DNA of 64,000 nt from JAJDZL01 sp965221175 (GTDB lineage: Bacteria > Pseudomonadota > Gammaproteobacteria > Arenicellales > JAJDZL01): positions 1-64,000 of the forward strand of contig OZ244867.1 of assembly GCA_965221175.1 (NCBI GenBank), given 5' to 3'. Positions 28,738 through 38,479 of the stretch are shown here, piece by piece. The notes under the pieces were generated by a model. The model saw only the letters and a program-made list of their open reading frames with translations. It was not told where the DNA came from and did not search any database. The translations under genes were made by a program, and so were the position numbers. Position 1 is the stretch's first letter. Every line of letters starts with the position of its first letter.

Positions 28738-30129
28738 GAGCTATGCCCGAAAGTAGTGCGTGGGGTGAAATCACGCGGCTACCTGGTTGTCAAACTGCTT
28801 TGTCTCAATCCCGTCTTTGAATTGTATACCTTCTATCACTTTCCCAAGTTGCCGGAATCCTCGCAACCTGCGCCAGTTGTGTTGCGCACAAATACCCAGC
28901 TTGAACATCATGCACAGCATCCCCTTTCGGCTTAAACACCCTTTCGAGCGACGCGTGCGATGACGGATCGTCGCAAATGTCGATTCAATCGGGTTGGTGG
29001 TGCGCAAGCTTAGCCAGTGCACTGCCGGAAAATCGTAAAACGCCAGCAACTCTTCGCGATCCTTCTCTAAACACTCTGTGGCTTTCGGATACTTGTCCTG
29101 GTAGGTGTCGATGAATTGATCAAATGCACGCTGTGCATCGGCTCGAGTCTCGGCCATCCAGATCTCATGCAAAGCTTCCTTCGCTTTCGCCTGTACCGAC
29201 TTCGGAAGCGCATTCAGCACATTCGCACTCTTGTGCACCCAACAGCGCTGGTGACGGGTGTCCGGATAAATCTCATCCAGAGCCGACCAAAACCCCAGCG
29301 CACCGTCGCCAACCGCTAGCTTCGGCACATTCATCCCACGTGCTTTCAGATCCAGCAATACCTCGCGCCAGCTCTGCGTAGACTCGCGAACCCCGTCTTC
29401 AATCGTCAATAACTTCTTCTCGCCTTGATCATTCACGCCGATCACCACCAGTGAACACAACTTGACATCCTCGCTGCGCAATCCGCTATATATCCCATCC
29501 ACCCACAGGTATACCCATCGCTCCCTGCTCAAATCCCGCGCCATCCACTGTTTGCGCTCTTCTTCCCACTCGGCTTTCAGTCGCGACACCACCGCAGTCG
29601 AAAATCCTTTGGCTTCCTGCCCCAGCAACACGCCAAGCACATTGCCCATCTCACCGCTGCTGATCCCTTTCAGATACAGCCATGGCACAAATGCCTCCAG
29701 CGTGCGTGTCTTTCGCACATAGGGCGGAATCAGGCAGGAGCGAAACGTCACCGGCTCTCCAGTGGTCGAACGCACCTTGGGAATCTTCACCGTCACCGAA
29801 CCAATGCCCGTCTGAATCTGGCGTTGCCGATGGTAACCGCTTCGAACGACCGCCCGATGACCGTTTTCGGTATACTGGCCATCATACTTCGCCATAAGCT
29901 CGTCTAATTCAGCCTCAACCCCCAGTGCGATCAACTGACGGGCTCCGGTTCGAATCAAATCTGTGAGTGGGTCTTCAAAAAGTTCTCGATTTTCAAATGA
30001 AATTACGTTATCCTTATTCATCGTGGCGTACCTTTCTGGTTTCTTGTAATAAATGTGTTCATTTACATGTTAAACCAGATACGCCACTTTTTTTTCAAAC
30101 CTCCCACGCACTACTTTCGGGCATAGCTC
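28738..30129 (-). mobile_element. IS256-family element, copy 1
   Basis: A 1392-base element bounded by inverted repeats that start GAGCTATGCCCGAAAG at both ends. It encodes one intact transposase. Copy 2 at 58577-59968 has the same length and orientation. No direct target duplication is visible. The right end abuts the 3' tail of a methyltransferase gene, so the element sits in or replaced that gene. Confidence 0.9.
28771..30021 (-). CDS. IS256-family transposase
   Basis: A 416-residue mutator-type DDE transposase. Recognisable are LYLKGISSGEMGNVLGVLLG, the first catalytic Asp in YLWVDGIYSGLR, VVIGVNDQGEKKLLTIEDGVRES, the second Asp in AVGDGALGFWSALDEIYPDTRHQRCWVHK, and TNPIESTFATIRHRTRRSKG with the catalytic Glu. 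The gene looks complete. It differs from copy 2 at a handful of residues, for example N2/S2 and N-GHRAVV versus S-GHRTVV. Confidence 0.95.
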   Translation of the reverse strand: MNKDNVISFENRELFEDPLTDLIRTGARQLIALGVEAELDELMAKYDGQYTENGHRAVVRSGYHRQRQIQTGIGSVTVKIPKVRSTTGEPVTFRSCLIPPYVRKTRTLEAFVPWLYLKGISSGEMGNVLGVLLGQEAKGFSTAVVSRLKAEWEEERKQWMARDLSRERWVYLWVDGIYSGLRSEDVKLCSLVVIGVNDQGEKKLLTIEDGVRESTQSWREVLLDLKARGMNVPKLAVGDGALGFWSALDEIYPDTRHQRCWVHKSANVLNALPKSVQAKAKEALHEIWMAETRADAQRAFDQFIDTYQDKYPKATECLEKDREELLAFYDFPAVHWLSLRTTNPIESTFATIRHRTRRSKGCLSRKGMLCMMFKLGICAQHNWRRLRGFRQLGKVIEGIQFKDGIETKQFDNQVAA

Positions 30130-30173
30130 CAAATGGCCCTTTAACTGTCATAACTCCGAAAATGAAAAATTAA
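30130..30173 (+). pseudogene. 3' tail of a SAM methyltransferase gene, cut by IS256
   Basis: The codons for PNGPLTVITPKMKN and a stop match the last residues (SNGQLTVITSKMNI) of the methyltransferase gene at 35517-36251, in opposite orientation. Homology continues about 130 bases past the stop. The rest of the gene is not found on the far side of the IS256. Confidence 0.65.
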
Positions 30174-30227
30174 GAATTTCAAATACAGAGCCCTTCATAG
30201 TATCAAACGCCACCCCAGCGCACAATT

Positions 30228-30247
30228 CAGCAAATTGCGTCTTGCTG
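30228..30247. other. Stem-loop, copy 1 (CAGCAA / TTGCTG)
   Basis: A six-base-pair stem with an eight-base loop lies 54 bases past the methyltransferase tail. It recurs at 31696-31715 and, with one compensated base pair (C-G to T-A), at 35443-35462. No T run follows, so it is not a classic terminator. Confidence 0.45.
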
Positions 30248-30425
30248 ATTCATGCTCCAGTGCTAAAGGTGGCAATCTCGGAAACAAACTCCGGGGGAGG
30301 TTTGAATCTTATGCACGTGTGATTTGATCTCTACCCAAGCGTATATTCAGTATCTGATTTTCTAAAAGCATTTTCAGAATTGCAGTCAATAGGTACGAGG
30401 TTGAATTGTGATTATTCTCAACACT

Positions 30426-31463
30426 TCACACGACAGAGTATGCCATCTGCGGATTTCTGTTCGGTTCCGGCAACTGAAGCCAATCACCGAGTGTAGTATT
30501 CCATTCATGCGGGTGGAACCAACAATCCAACCCGGATGCAGGGTAAAGAGTCAACTCACCAAATCGGCATTCTCCAAATACATCGTAAAAGTCCACACGG
30601 ATAAAAGCGGCATCCTGACACAGTAATATTGCAGATTGCAGCATTTCACTCAAAGAGTGCGGGCGTGGAAAATTACCACCCAAAGAAATTGCTGGATGCG
30701 TGTGATGCAAGAACGGTATTAAATTCCAATCCGTGTCAAAATATAGCCTTCTCTTAGTTGATTGTGAATTTCCTTCCATACTAACCTTGATGAATTTCGG
30801 CTCCCCATTGAAACAGTGCACCTTGTAATCAACCAGCTCGGAAAACTGATTTTCAAGGTACTCTTCCACTAGCAACATGGGCTTGATATGCCAATACGGC
30901 CATTCGGCTTTGTCCTGACCGTAGAGTCCATTCATGTACAGATTCAACTTGGCTTTAACCTTGGCATTGAAATCGCCTTTGTTTGTACAGACGAAATTTC
31001 CGCCACTCCACTGGTTTGCCTTGACTACGAATTTGCTGGGTAGTTCATCAATTGGAATATCATCAGCGTTACTGTAGACTCCGTGCAAGGCATTCAGTAG
31101 ACTAGGATCGCCTGTGGCGTTGATGACGTATTCTCGTACGGCGAATTTATCCGCCAAAACCTGATGCACTTTCCGGTGATCGTTCAGTTTCAACCATTCG
31201 ATTTTTTCCGCGAGCGTGCGCGGATGAAGCAAATCGAGATTTTTCTTACGTTCCAACCAACGTAGTTCAACATAGCTTTCCTGCAAACTGCTTAACCGCA
31301 CCCAGATTGGATCATTTTCGTCGGGAGCGCTTCCCATCTTATCTTTGTAATTTTGTAGCTCTTTATGAATCAACTGTTGTTCGCGATTGAATTTATTCCG
31401 CCTGAGCTTGATGTGCGTCTTCCACAATTTGCGTTGAATTCTGTCGTGAATTTTCTGCATCAA
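30426..31463 (-). CDS. TupA-type ATP-grasp protein, copy 1
   Basis: A 345-residue ATP-grasp-fold protein of the TupA group, found in teichuronopeptide, capsule and LPS clusters, where it is thought to ligate amino acids to sugar carboxylates. Seen: LLHPRTLAEKIEWLKL (~80-95), LADKFAVREYV, SKFVVKANQWSGGNFVC (nucleotide-binding strand), PMLLVEEYLEN, and AAFIRVDFYDVFGECRFGELTLYPASG with the metal-binding residues. It is the downstream member of a tandem pair and is about 24 residues shorter at the N-terminus than copy 2. Confidence 0.82.
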   Translation of the reverse strand: MMQKIHDRIQRKLWKTHIKLRRNKFNREQQLIHKELQNYKDKMGSAPDENDPIWVRLSSLQESYVELRWLERKKNLDLLHPRTLAEKIEWLKLNDHRKVHQVLADKFAVREYVINATGDPSLLNALHGVYSNADDIPIDELPSKFVVKANQWSGGNFVCTNKGDFNAKVKAKLNLYMNGLYGQDKAEWPYWHIKPMLLVEEYLENQFSELVDYKVHCFNGEPKFIKVSMEGNSQSTKRRLYFDTDWNLIPFLHHTHPAISLGGNFPRPHSLSEMLQSAILLCQDAAFIRVDFYDVFGECRFGELTLYPASGLDCWFHPHEWNTTLGDWLQLPEPNRNPQMAYSVV

Positions 31464-31894
31464 TTTCGCATTACCAAATTTGCTTGAATATCATATTTCT
31501 TGAGCACCTCTAATAGACTGAAAGTGGCAAGATATTCTTATGTCAATTATATCTCTTAGGTAAAGGAAGTAATTGCATCAGGGAAGGTGCCGGGGGTCTC
31601 TGAAATCTAGTAAAAAATTAAAATCCTCATTTAATTACCTGGTGTCCATCGTAGTAGGCAATTTCTGACAGACACTAGCTAGCCTGAGTGCACTTCAGCA
31701 AATTGCGTCTTGCTGATTCATGCTTCAGCACTAAAGGTGGCGATCTCGGAAACAAATCCGGGTGAGATGTGAATCTGATGCGCGTGTAGTTTGATCTCTA
31801 CCCAAGCGTAAATTCAGTATCTGAATTTTTCTAAATGAATTTTCAGAATTGCAGTCAATAGGTACAAGGTTGAATTGTGATTATTCTCAACACG
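31464..31894. other. Spacer between the two TupA copies
   Basis: Noncoding part of the tandem repeat; the region 31696-31894 duplicates 30228-30425 and holds the second stem-loop. No separate gene is seen. Confidence 0.4.
31696..31715. other. Stem-loop, copy 2 (CAGCAA / TTGCTG)
   Basis: Identical to the stem-loop at 30228-30247 and in the same position relative to its TupA gene, as part of the tandem repeat. Confidence 0.45.
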
Positions 31895-33004
31895 TCACAC
31901 AACAGAGTATGCCATCTGGGGGTTTCTATTCGGTTCCGGCAACCGTAGCCAATCTCCGAGTGTAATATTCCATTCATGCGGGTGGAACCAACATCCAGTC
32001 CCGGATTCAGGGTAGAGAGTCAACTCACCAAATCGGCATTCTCCAAATACATCGTAAAAGTCCGCACGGATAAAAGCGACATCCTGACACAGAAATCTTA
32101 CATATCGCAACATTTCACTCAAAGAGTTAGGGCGTGGAAAATTGTCGCCCAAAGAAATTGCTGGATACCTGAAATCCAAGAACGGCATTAGATTCCAATC
32201 TGTGTCAAAATACAGCCTTCTCATAGTTGACTGTGAATATCGCCCCATACAAACCATGATGAATTTCGGTTCCCCATTGAAACAGAATATCTTGTAATCA
32301 ACCAGTTCGGAAAATTCATCTTCAAGGTACTCTTCTACCAGTAGCATAGGCTTGATATGCCAATACGGCCATTCGGCCTTGTATTGTCCGTAGATTCGAT
32401 TCATGTATCGATTCAACCTGTCTTTAACTTCGGAATTGAAATTGTCTTTGTTGGTACAGATGAAATTTCCGCCGCTCCACTGGTTTGCCTTGACTACGAA
32501 TTTGCTAGGCAGTTCATCAATTAGAATTTCATGAGCGTTACTGTAGACACCGTGTAGGGCATTCAGTAGGTTAGGATTGCCTGTGGAGTTGATAACGTAT
32601 TCGCGTACAGCGATTTTGTCTGTCAAACGCTGATGCACTGTCCGGTGATCGTTCAGTTTCAACCATTCGATTTTTTCCGCGAGCGTGCGCGGATGAAGCA
32701 AATCGAGATTTTTCTTACGTTCCAGCCAACGTAGTTTGACATAGTTTTCCTGCAAACTGCTTAACCGCACCCAGATTGGATGATTTTCGTCGGGAGCGCT
32801 TCCCAACTTATCTCTGTAGTTTTGTAGCTCTTTATGAATCAACTGCCGTTCGCGTTTGACTTTGTTTCGCCTGAGCTTGATGTGCGTCTGCCACAATTTG
32901 CGCTGAATGCTGTCGTGAATTATCTGCATTGCCAAATTTGCTTGAATATCATATTTCTTGAGTGCCCCTAACAGACTGAAAGTGGCAAGATGTATTTTTG
33001 TCAA
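31895..33004 (-). CDS. TupA-type ATP-grasp protein, copy 2
   Basis: A 369-residue paralogue of the adjacent gene. The same landmarks are present (LLHPRTLAEKIEWLKL, SKFVVKANQWSGGNFIC, PMLLVEEYLED, AFIRADFYDVFGECRFGELTLYPESG, C-terminal QMAYSVV), with substitutions throughout, including FICTNKDNFNSEVKDRLNRY for FVCTNKGDFNAKVKAKLNLY. The extra N-terminus (MTKIHLATFSLLGALKKYDI) corresponds to sequence also present upstream of copy 1 but out of frame there; initiation at MQIIHDS (32934) would make the two equal. Both copies are open, which suggests two related activities. Confidence 0.82.
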   Translation of the reverse strand: MTKIHLATFSLLGALKKYDIQANLAMQIIHDSIQRKLWQTHIKLRRNKVKRERQLIHKELQNYRDKLGSAPDENHPIWVRLSSLQENYVKLRWLERKKNLDLLHPRTLAEKIEWLKLNDHRTVHQRLTDKIAVREYVINSTGNPNLLNALHGVYSNAHEILIDELPSKFVVKANQWSGGNFICTNKDNFNSEVKDRLNRYMNRIYGQYKAEWPYWHIKPMLLVEEYLEDEFSELVDYKIFCFNGEPKFIMVCMGRYSQSTMRRLYFDTDWNLMPFLDFRYPAISLGDNFPRPNSLSEMLRYVRFLCQDVAFIRADFYDVFGECRFGELTLYPESGTGCWFHPHEWNITLGDWLRLPEPNRNPQMAYSVV

Positions 33005-33485
33005 TTATATCTATTAGATAAAGGGAGTGATTGTATCAAGGAAGGTGCCGGAAGTCTCTGAAATCTAGCAAAATTAAAATCCTCGTTTCGTTACCTAGTG
33101 TCCATTGTAGTAGGCATTTTCTGACAGATACTAGCTAGCCTGAGTGCATTCCAGCAATTGTAATACCAGCGAAACCATTCCAAAAATCTAGCGATTCCTG
33201 TTTCTAACGAAACTAAAGGCAAAACCCAATTCGAATTTTTGTGAATTCTATATCTGCTAGGGTTTCCAAAATCTCACCACGAGATCCTGCCACATAGTTC
33301 CCAAAAAATATCATAAAAAAGTGTAGCAGTATCGATTTTTGTCTCTTCTCCCGATGGAATTTCGTGTATCCGTGGAAAACGAATCTGTAAGGGGAATCCT
33401 TTGGAATGAGAATTGGGTTGGGTTTGTAAAATTGAAGCATTGTCACCCGAGCAGTTCAACAGCACTACTACTTTTAGTCAATGCG
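33005..33485. other. Gap between TupA copy 2 and the next glycosyltransferase
   Basis: About 480 bases on the 3' side of the minus-strand GT4 gene. The part up to 33150 belongs to the tandem repeat. Short frames exist but none has family-like composition; I see nothing else. Confidence 0.35.
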
Positions 33486-34829
33486 TTAAGTTGTTGCTTT
33501 ATTTTCAGAAACTACCTCTCTAATGAGGTTTTCGAATTTTTCGATCATATTCTCGGGAGAAAACTGCGCAGCTCTTTGTCGCAGTGCATCTTGATTCGTG
33601 TTGTCTTCCAATGTTGCGATAATCGCTTCTGCAAGTGCTGTCTGATCATTGACTGGAACTAGCCTTCCCCAGCGACCGTGTTCTAGAATTTCACTCGGAC
33701 CAGACGGGCAGTCTGTACTGACTACCGGGCATCCACATGCCAATGCTTCAAGTAGTACATTGGGACAACCTTCCCGAGATGATGACACTACAAATAGGTC
33801 TGCTTTCGCCATAAAGGAGTATGGATTGTCCACCCATCCTGGCATTGAAACTAACTCTTCAATATTTAAGCTGTTGATCAGGTCGCAAATTTGTTCGCGC
33901 TGAGGTCCTTCTCCAAGTAATATCAGACGAGCATCTAGTTGAGATCTAACTTCCGCAAAAGCACGAATCAGCATGAGAAAGTTTTTTAGTTCAGATAACC
34001 TACCGGCAGCTAGAATAATTTTTGGAAAAGTGTTGGATTCACTTCTCGATTCGGAAGACAGCCACTGGTGGCTGATTGATTGTGTAGAGAGTGAGGTAAC
34101 GTTATGACGTATTGGATTGAGTATCGGTACGACTTTATTTCTAACTGCAGGTATATGATTGACGATAGAGTCGGCGACACCTCGAGAAACGGCATGAATT
34201 TTCTCAGTATCTGGAAGCAGGTGTTTCAAATATTTCATTTGTATGATTTTCCTCCGCTCGCCAATATAGCCCAAAGGGTCCAATGTACTGCGAAATGAAC
34301 TAATTAATGGAATATTACAGGAAGAAAATCGCCGGGCAAGTAGACATACGGTGGCAGATGGTAAGAGATAGGAAAATATTAGAGATGGTTGCTCCTTTCT
34401 CATATATTCAGCTAGTGAAGCTGTCTGATATAAGATTTGCGTTCTAGGGCGAGGATGAAAGGTAAACGTATACTGATGAGACTTTAGAAACCGAATTATC
34501 GAATAAACACAATCTTTCATTCCGACAGGTCGCTCAATCCATTGTATGTTTTCGAATGGAATTGAGCACGGTTTCAAAGTTAACATACTTTGATTTTTTC
34601 TGAATCTTCTGACTAGAGCATATAAATTGACACCTTGTGGAATTTGCGAGAGTAACTCACCGCGATATCCCAACAAAACTAAATCAACTCTATACTGTTT
34701 AGCCAATAGTTCACGAGCCAATGTTAGACAAACATTTTCGGCACCCCCACCATTCATGCTATCAATCACAAGAGCAATGTGCTTGTTCTCTAAATTTACT
34801 TTACTATTTGACAATACAGGCTCAGTCAA
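33486..34829 (-). CDS. GT4-family glycosyltransferase
   Basis: A 447-residue GT-B enzyme, paralogous to the protein at 27333-28619. It has DSMNGGGAENVCLTLARELL at the N-terminus, LAAGRLSELKNFLMLIRAF, LILLGEGPQREQI, MPGWVDNPYSFMAKADLFVVSSSREGCPNVLLEALACGCPVVSTDCPSGPSEIL with Glu-x7-Glu, and a GRWGRLVP loop. Predicted to extend a surface glycan. The opposite orientation of the two paralogues suggests an old inversion-duplication. Confidence 0.88.
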   Translation of the reverse strand: MTEPVLSNSKVNLENKHIALVIDSMNGGGAENVCLTLARELLAKQYRVDLVLLGYRGELLSQIPQGVNLYALVRRFRKNQSMLTLKPCSIPFENIQWIERPVGMKDCVYSIIRFLKSHQYTFTFHPRPRTQILYQTASLAEYMRKEQPSLIFSYLLPSATVCLLARRFSSCNIPLISSFRSTLDPLGYIGERRKIIQMKYLKHLLPDTEKIHAVSRGVADSIVNHIPAVRNKVVPILNPIRHNVTSLSTQSISHQWLSSESRSESNTFPKIILAAGRLSELKNFLMLIRAFAEVRSQLDARLILLGEGPQREQICDLINSLNIEELVSMPGWVDNPYSFMAKADLFVVSSSREGCPNVLLEALACGCPVVSTDCPSGPSEILEHGRWGRLVPVNDQTALAEAIIATLEDNTNQDALRQRAAQFSPENMIEKFENLIREVVSENKATT

Positions 34830-35109
34830 CAGAGCATTGATTTTCGTAATTTATTCAAAGAATATACTCAATTTTCTGAACTCAGATTTTGAATGCCCCA
34901 GTATACAGTTCTTTGAAATAAAAGGATTATTGTCCTCACACATAGTATAAAGTCATTGTTTAATGTCAAAATCTATTTATTGAAAGATCGAACATGATTT
35001 ATGACATGAAATCGTACGTATTACGATGTTGTCCATATATTGAATGAGTCTGTAGATGCCGAATTATCCACTGGTAGTGTCTGGAGTAAAGAGTAGATTG
35101 GGTTAGCTA

Positions 35110-35300
35110 TACAGAGGAAGAAGACAATTATGTGACTCAATTATTTGTGGATTATTATTCAGCTTCACAAATTTCCCAAAGGCATCTATGCGGTGGTGTT
35201 TGCAGTAGTTACCTATAAGGATGAACACTATCATTGGATCCAACAGAATTTGATCAAGTTGCGCTAACGACGTTTGCCCCAAAGAGCCACTGCTGATTGA
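35110..35300 (+). pseudogene. IS481-like element remnant, 5' end only
   Basis: The stretch matches 44850-45030 base by base with many differences; there the frame reads MKLNDWRSINQLRDFLEGPK, then AVVFAVVTSKDERDQ, the N-terminus of the integrase-type transposase whose later parts are at 44850-45650 and 19540-20225. Here the frame is broken. A dead fragment. Confidence 0.5.
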
Positions 35301-35442
35301 AAATCTCTAGTTTCTGAAAGCTGCAAACATAAAATTTGGAGACTACCAACAATAGTTGGCAGGTGCTCTTCATCGAAAGAAAAATTCCTCACTGAATTCC
35401 AGATTTACATCTGATGGCCACCTTTAACACTGGATCATAGAG

Positions 35443-35462
35443 CAGTAAGACGCGACTTACTG
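35443..35462. other. Stem-loop, copy 3 with a compensated base pair (CAGTAA / TTACTG)
   Basis: It lies 55 bases past the stop of the methyltransferase gene on the minus strand, the same relative place as copy 1. Both sides of the stem differ from copies 1 and 2 at the fourth pair, and pairing is kept. Confidence 0.5.
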
Positions 35463-35516
35463 CAGTATGCGTTGAGGTGGCGTTTGATTCCATGAAGGGC
35501 TCTGAATTTGAAATTC

Positions 35517-36251
35517 TTAAATATTCATTTTCGAAGTTATGACAGTTAATTGGCCATTTGAGTGAACTGTCAAATTTTCATACATCAATTTAATTTTTCT
35601 GTGTACGAGTCGATTGTCTTCGATGAAATAAACAAATTTGTTGTTGAGATGTGGCAAGACACTAGCAAGCGTAGTGAGAATTGTTATTTCACTGTGATTG
35701 CCATCGTCCACACAAATATTGATTTTGTCTCCATTGAGGATTTCTCCGAGATACTCTGAACTATAAACATACTGATCGTATTCGTAAATTTCAGGCGAAT
35801 TGATACTAAACGCACCAAGACTTAGCAAATTATCCATATTCCGGTCAATATGGCTTAGATCAATGTCGAATCCGATGCATCTGCCACTGGGGAAGAGATC
35901 GCACCAAACTGCTAAACCAGTGCCTTTCAGAATTCCAAATTCACAAATTGTAGTACGACCGCCATTTTGTTGGATATACGAACGTAATTATGAGGAATAT
36001 AACGGAGCGTAGCCATGATCCAGCATCCTATCGCCGCCCATGCAACGTCCAACAGCCAGTTGCTCTTTTGTACGCGGATCAAACGGACTTACTTTGTTAA
36101 TCTTTACTCCACTCTGTTTGCCGCCATACTTAATTTCAGCTCCGATAAGCCACTCTACTGAACCTGGTGATGAATTCAGATATCGCTGTAAGTAATACCG
36201 CTGTTTGACTCTATATTTGAAAGAGCTTAATGATTTCTGAATGGAACCCAT
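35517..36251 (-). pseudogene. Class I SAM-dependent methyltransferase, interrupted by one nonsense codon
   Basis: A single frame encodes about 244 residues: MGSIQKSLSSFKYRVKQRYY.. HGYAPLYSS, TAA at 35988-35990, then LRSYIQQNGGRTTICEFGIL, KGTGLAVWCDLF, CIGFDIDLSHIDRNM, KINICVDDGNHSEITILTTL, NKFVYFIEDN. The glycine-rich CEFGILKGTGLA and FDIDL are the SAM site. One change of TAA to TAT or TAC would restore the expected Tyr. Homologous fragments exist at 30130-30173 (3' end) and 38480-38640 (5' end). It probably modified the local glycan. Confidence 0.75.
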
Positions 36252-36429
36252 TAATGAACCTACAAGAAAATGAGTGTCAAATTTAACTGAGGTATCGAAC
36301 TCTAAAGTTCTTCTAGTGCGTCTAATTGATGCTCTGTCTTACCATGATAATTGTGTGGGTACGATTTTGCCCATTTTATGTGAGTTCTACCCATGTCAAT
36401 CAAACTATTGATCCTGCCAGTTGTTTCTC

Positions 36430-37330
36430 TACCGGAACATTTTGACTTTCCACCATCTTCCGAACTAATCCTTCGCTGCAATCGCCCACTTCTACCATCT
36501 CGGCAACTCTACAGCCACTCCGTCAACATACTCCTCATTTGGCGTCAACGCACCACCACCACATTCCAGAATCAGTGCCCGGTGGGGGCGCATCCCGTTA
36601 TAGCGCTGACGAAACTCGTCGAGATAGGCTTTCGCATGCCTCGGACTGTCATAGAGGCGCCAATGCAGCTCTTCACTCTTCAAGGTCTGGTGAAATCGTT
36701 CCGGCAAGCCCAACTAGGTCGACGTACGATTTGCAATGCTCACATCCCTGAACAGCCTTAGAATATGTTTCGAAAATCGACCTGCCATGAAACTCGATCC
36801 GTTACCCGTATCCTACGGCGGGACCTTCTCAAATCCACCATGCAATCGCTGCACCTCAGCTCGCGCTGTGTCAAGCGTCCGATTCACTTCTGCCGCCGTG
36901 TAATTCTACGTGAAATGACATACACCAGCAAATCGCGTGAATAATCGTCAATCACTGTTACCTCATACCACCAGCTATGTCTTGGAACGTGCACATACGT
37001 AACTTCTGTCTGGCAAAACTCGTTGCAGCCGCCCGACAACAACTCCACCAGTTTCTCTGTTTGATTCACCTCAGCTTTCTGACACAACGCTTCTGCAACA
37101 GCCCCTGCTTCATCACCTTGTAGATCAAACGATCCGAAACCGCCAATCCCGTTCGACCGACTTCGATAAACTACTCACACAAACGATACAGCGTCGGCTC
37201 ACTGATCCTGACCTCTCGGGTAAAATTCGCCGCACATTCTTATTTCGTCAGCAACCGGATTAGGTATTCCGCACGTTCGCGGTCGTATGACTGGTTCTTC
37301 TCGACATCTGTTTTTCTGTTCCTTATTTGT
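36430..37330 (-). pseudogene. IS481/IS3-like integrase transposase, decayed
   Basis: Pieces in several frames: EFCQTEVTYVHVPRHSWWYEVTVIDDYSRDLL (first catalytic Asp region) at 36884-37087 and ERFHQTLKSEELHWRLYDSP, YLDEFRQRYNGMRPHRAL at 36492-36713. These are the start and end of an rve domain. Multiple stops and frameshifts separate them. It lies between the methyltransferase pseudogene and the ATP-grasp gene. Confidence 0.7.
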
Positions 37331-37474
37331 TAAACTAATCTCCGTAATGTCGTTCTTCCACAAATTCGAATGCAAGATAACGTGAGAATTAAATCTATTA
37401 TTGACAGAGTTGTAAAAAAGAAATAATTATTCCGAAATCGGCATGGATATGATTTGCGTCATAAGAGGAAGGCT

Positions 37475-38452
37475 ATGGAAGCTGTTAGAGTAATTCAGAA
37501 ACACAATTCTCAAAAACTGACAGAGAATTTGAAAAAATACATTGATGATTACTCTATCGAAGTTCTTGGCTCTAAGAAATATGCACCATGGCTTTACGTT
37601 TATACACTGGTGAAAGGTGAATTCCGAGAAGGATGGATTCCAGATAACTTTTTTGGAAGATTAGTTAGTCCAGAAATCAATAAAAAACTAGGAGTGGCAT
37701 CTGAATTTAAGACTTTTTCAAATATTGTGTTAAAAACTGAAGCTCTTCCTGACTTGGGGTACTACATAGACGGAGTGTTCTACAACAAGGATTTTTCGAT
37801 AACAAATTTAGAAGAATTTCGAAGGGAAATTTCTAGTAGAAAACAGTTTAACGTTATTTTAAAGAAAGACGGCTCTGAACAAGGAAAAGGTGTGGCGAGA
37901 GTAAAAGTCGAAAAATTATTGGAAAAGAAGTTTGAGAGTTTTGGTAACTGTGTCATACAGTCCCAGCTTGAGCAACATGAGTTTTTTAATGACTTTGTCT
38001 CTGGGCCTTTGGCAACAGTTAGAATAACTACAGTTAAAGACAAGTTAGGGAAGATCGGTATGCGTGCAGCCTACTTACGTTTTGGGAGGAAAGGCGAATC
38101 ATGGGTTCAATCCAAATCACAATTAAGAGTCGCAATCGTAGATGACAGTGGATGTTTGGATGAGTTCGGCTATACTCACGACTGGCGCCGCTGGCAGTAC
38201 CATCCTGATACAAATTTAGCTTTCAGTAATCATCGTATCCCGATCTTCAAGGAATGCGTTGAAATGTGTATTGAACTTCATAAAAAAGTACCACACATTA
38301 CAATAATCGGTTGGGACATGGCGATATGTGACGATGAAACAACCAAAGTCATCGAATGGAACACCGGACATTGTGACATTAAGTTCTCAGAAGCAAGTAC
38401 AGGGCCATGTTTCTTAGGGCTTGGTTGGGAAAAATACAAAATTTACGACTAG
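37475..38452 (+). CDS. ATP-grasp protein of the sugar-transferase-associated type
   Basis: A 325-residue predicted ligase. ATP-grasp features are FNVILKKDGSEQGKGVARVKVEKL (~120-143), an RITTVKD..GMRAAYLRFGR strand, and the metal-binding end IIGWDMAICDDETTKVIEWNTGHCDI. Such proteins accompany glycosyltransferases in capsule and O-antigen loci and are thought to attach amino acids or similar groups to sugars. I prefer the ATG at 37475, which follows AGGAAGG; a TTG at 37454 would add seven residues. Confidence 0.78.
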   Translation: MEAVRVIQKHNSQKLTENLKKYIDDYSIEVLGSKKYAPWLYVYTLVKGEFREGWIPDNFFGRLVSPEINKKLGVASEFKTFSNIVLKTEALPDLGYYIDGVFYNKDFSITNLEEFRREISSRKQFNVILKKDGSEQGKGVARVKVEKLLEKKFESFGNCVIQSQLEQHEFFNDFVSGPLATVRITTVKDKLGKIGMRAAYLRFGRKGESWVQSKSQLRVAIVDDSGCLDEFGYTHDWRRWQYHPDTNLAFSNHRIPIFKECVEMCIELHKKVPHITIIGWDMAICDDETTKVIEWNTGHCDIKFSEASTGPCFLGLGWEKYKIYD

Positions 38453-38479
38453 ATTCTACAAATTGACCAGCCCAGATTC

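Larger units (their letters stand above)
30226..33150. repeat. Direct tandem duplication, about 1.47 kb unit, two copies
   Basis: Unit 1 (about 30226-31690) and unit 2 (about 31695-33150) each hold one TupA-type gene plus the same upstream and downstream noncoding DNA. Shared landmarks are the CAGCAA..TTGCTG stem-loop at 30228 and 31696, and CTAGCTAGCCTGAGTGCA at the ends of both. Divergence is spread over both coding and noncoding parts, so the duplication is not very recent. Confidence 0.85.

Noticed and set aside
29116..29897. Several plus-strand frames inside the IS256 transposase, repeated at 58955-59746
   Set aside because: They are antisense shadows of the transposase and rich in Ser, Pro and His as expected from that.
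28738..30129. GAGCTAT at one side and ATAGCTC at the other side of IS256 as a target duplication
   Set aside because: They are inverted, not direct, and the second IS256 copy shows the same layout, so they belong to the terminal repeats.
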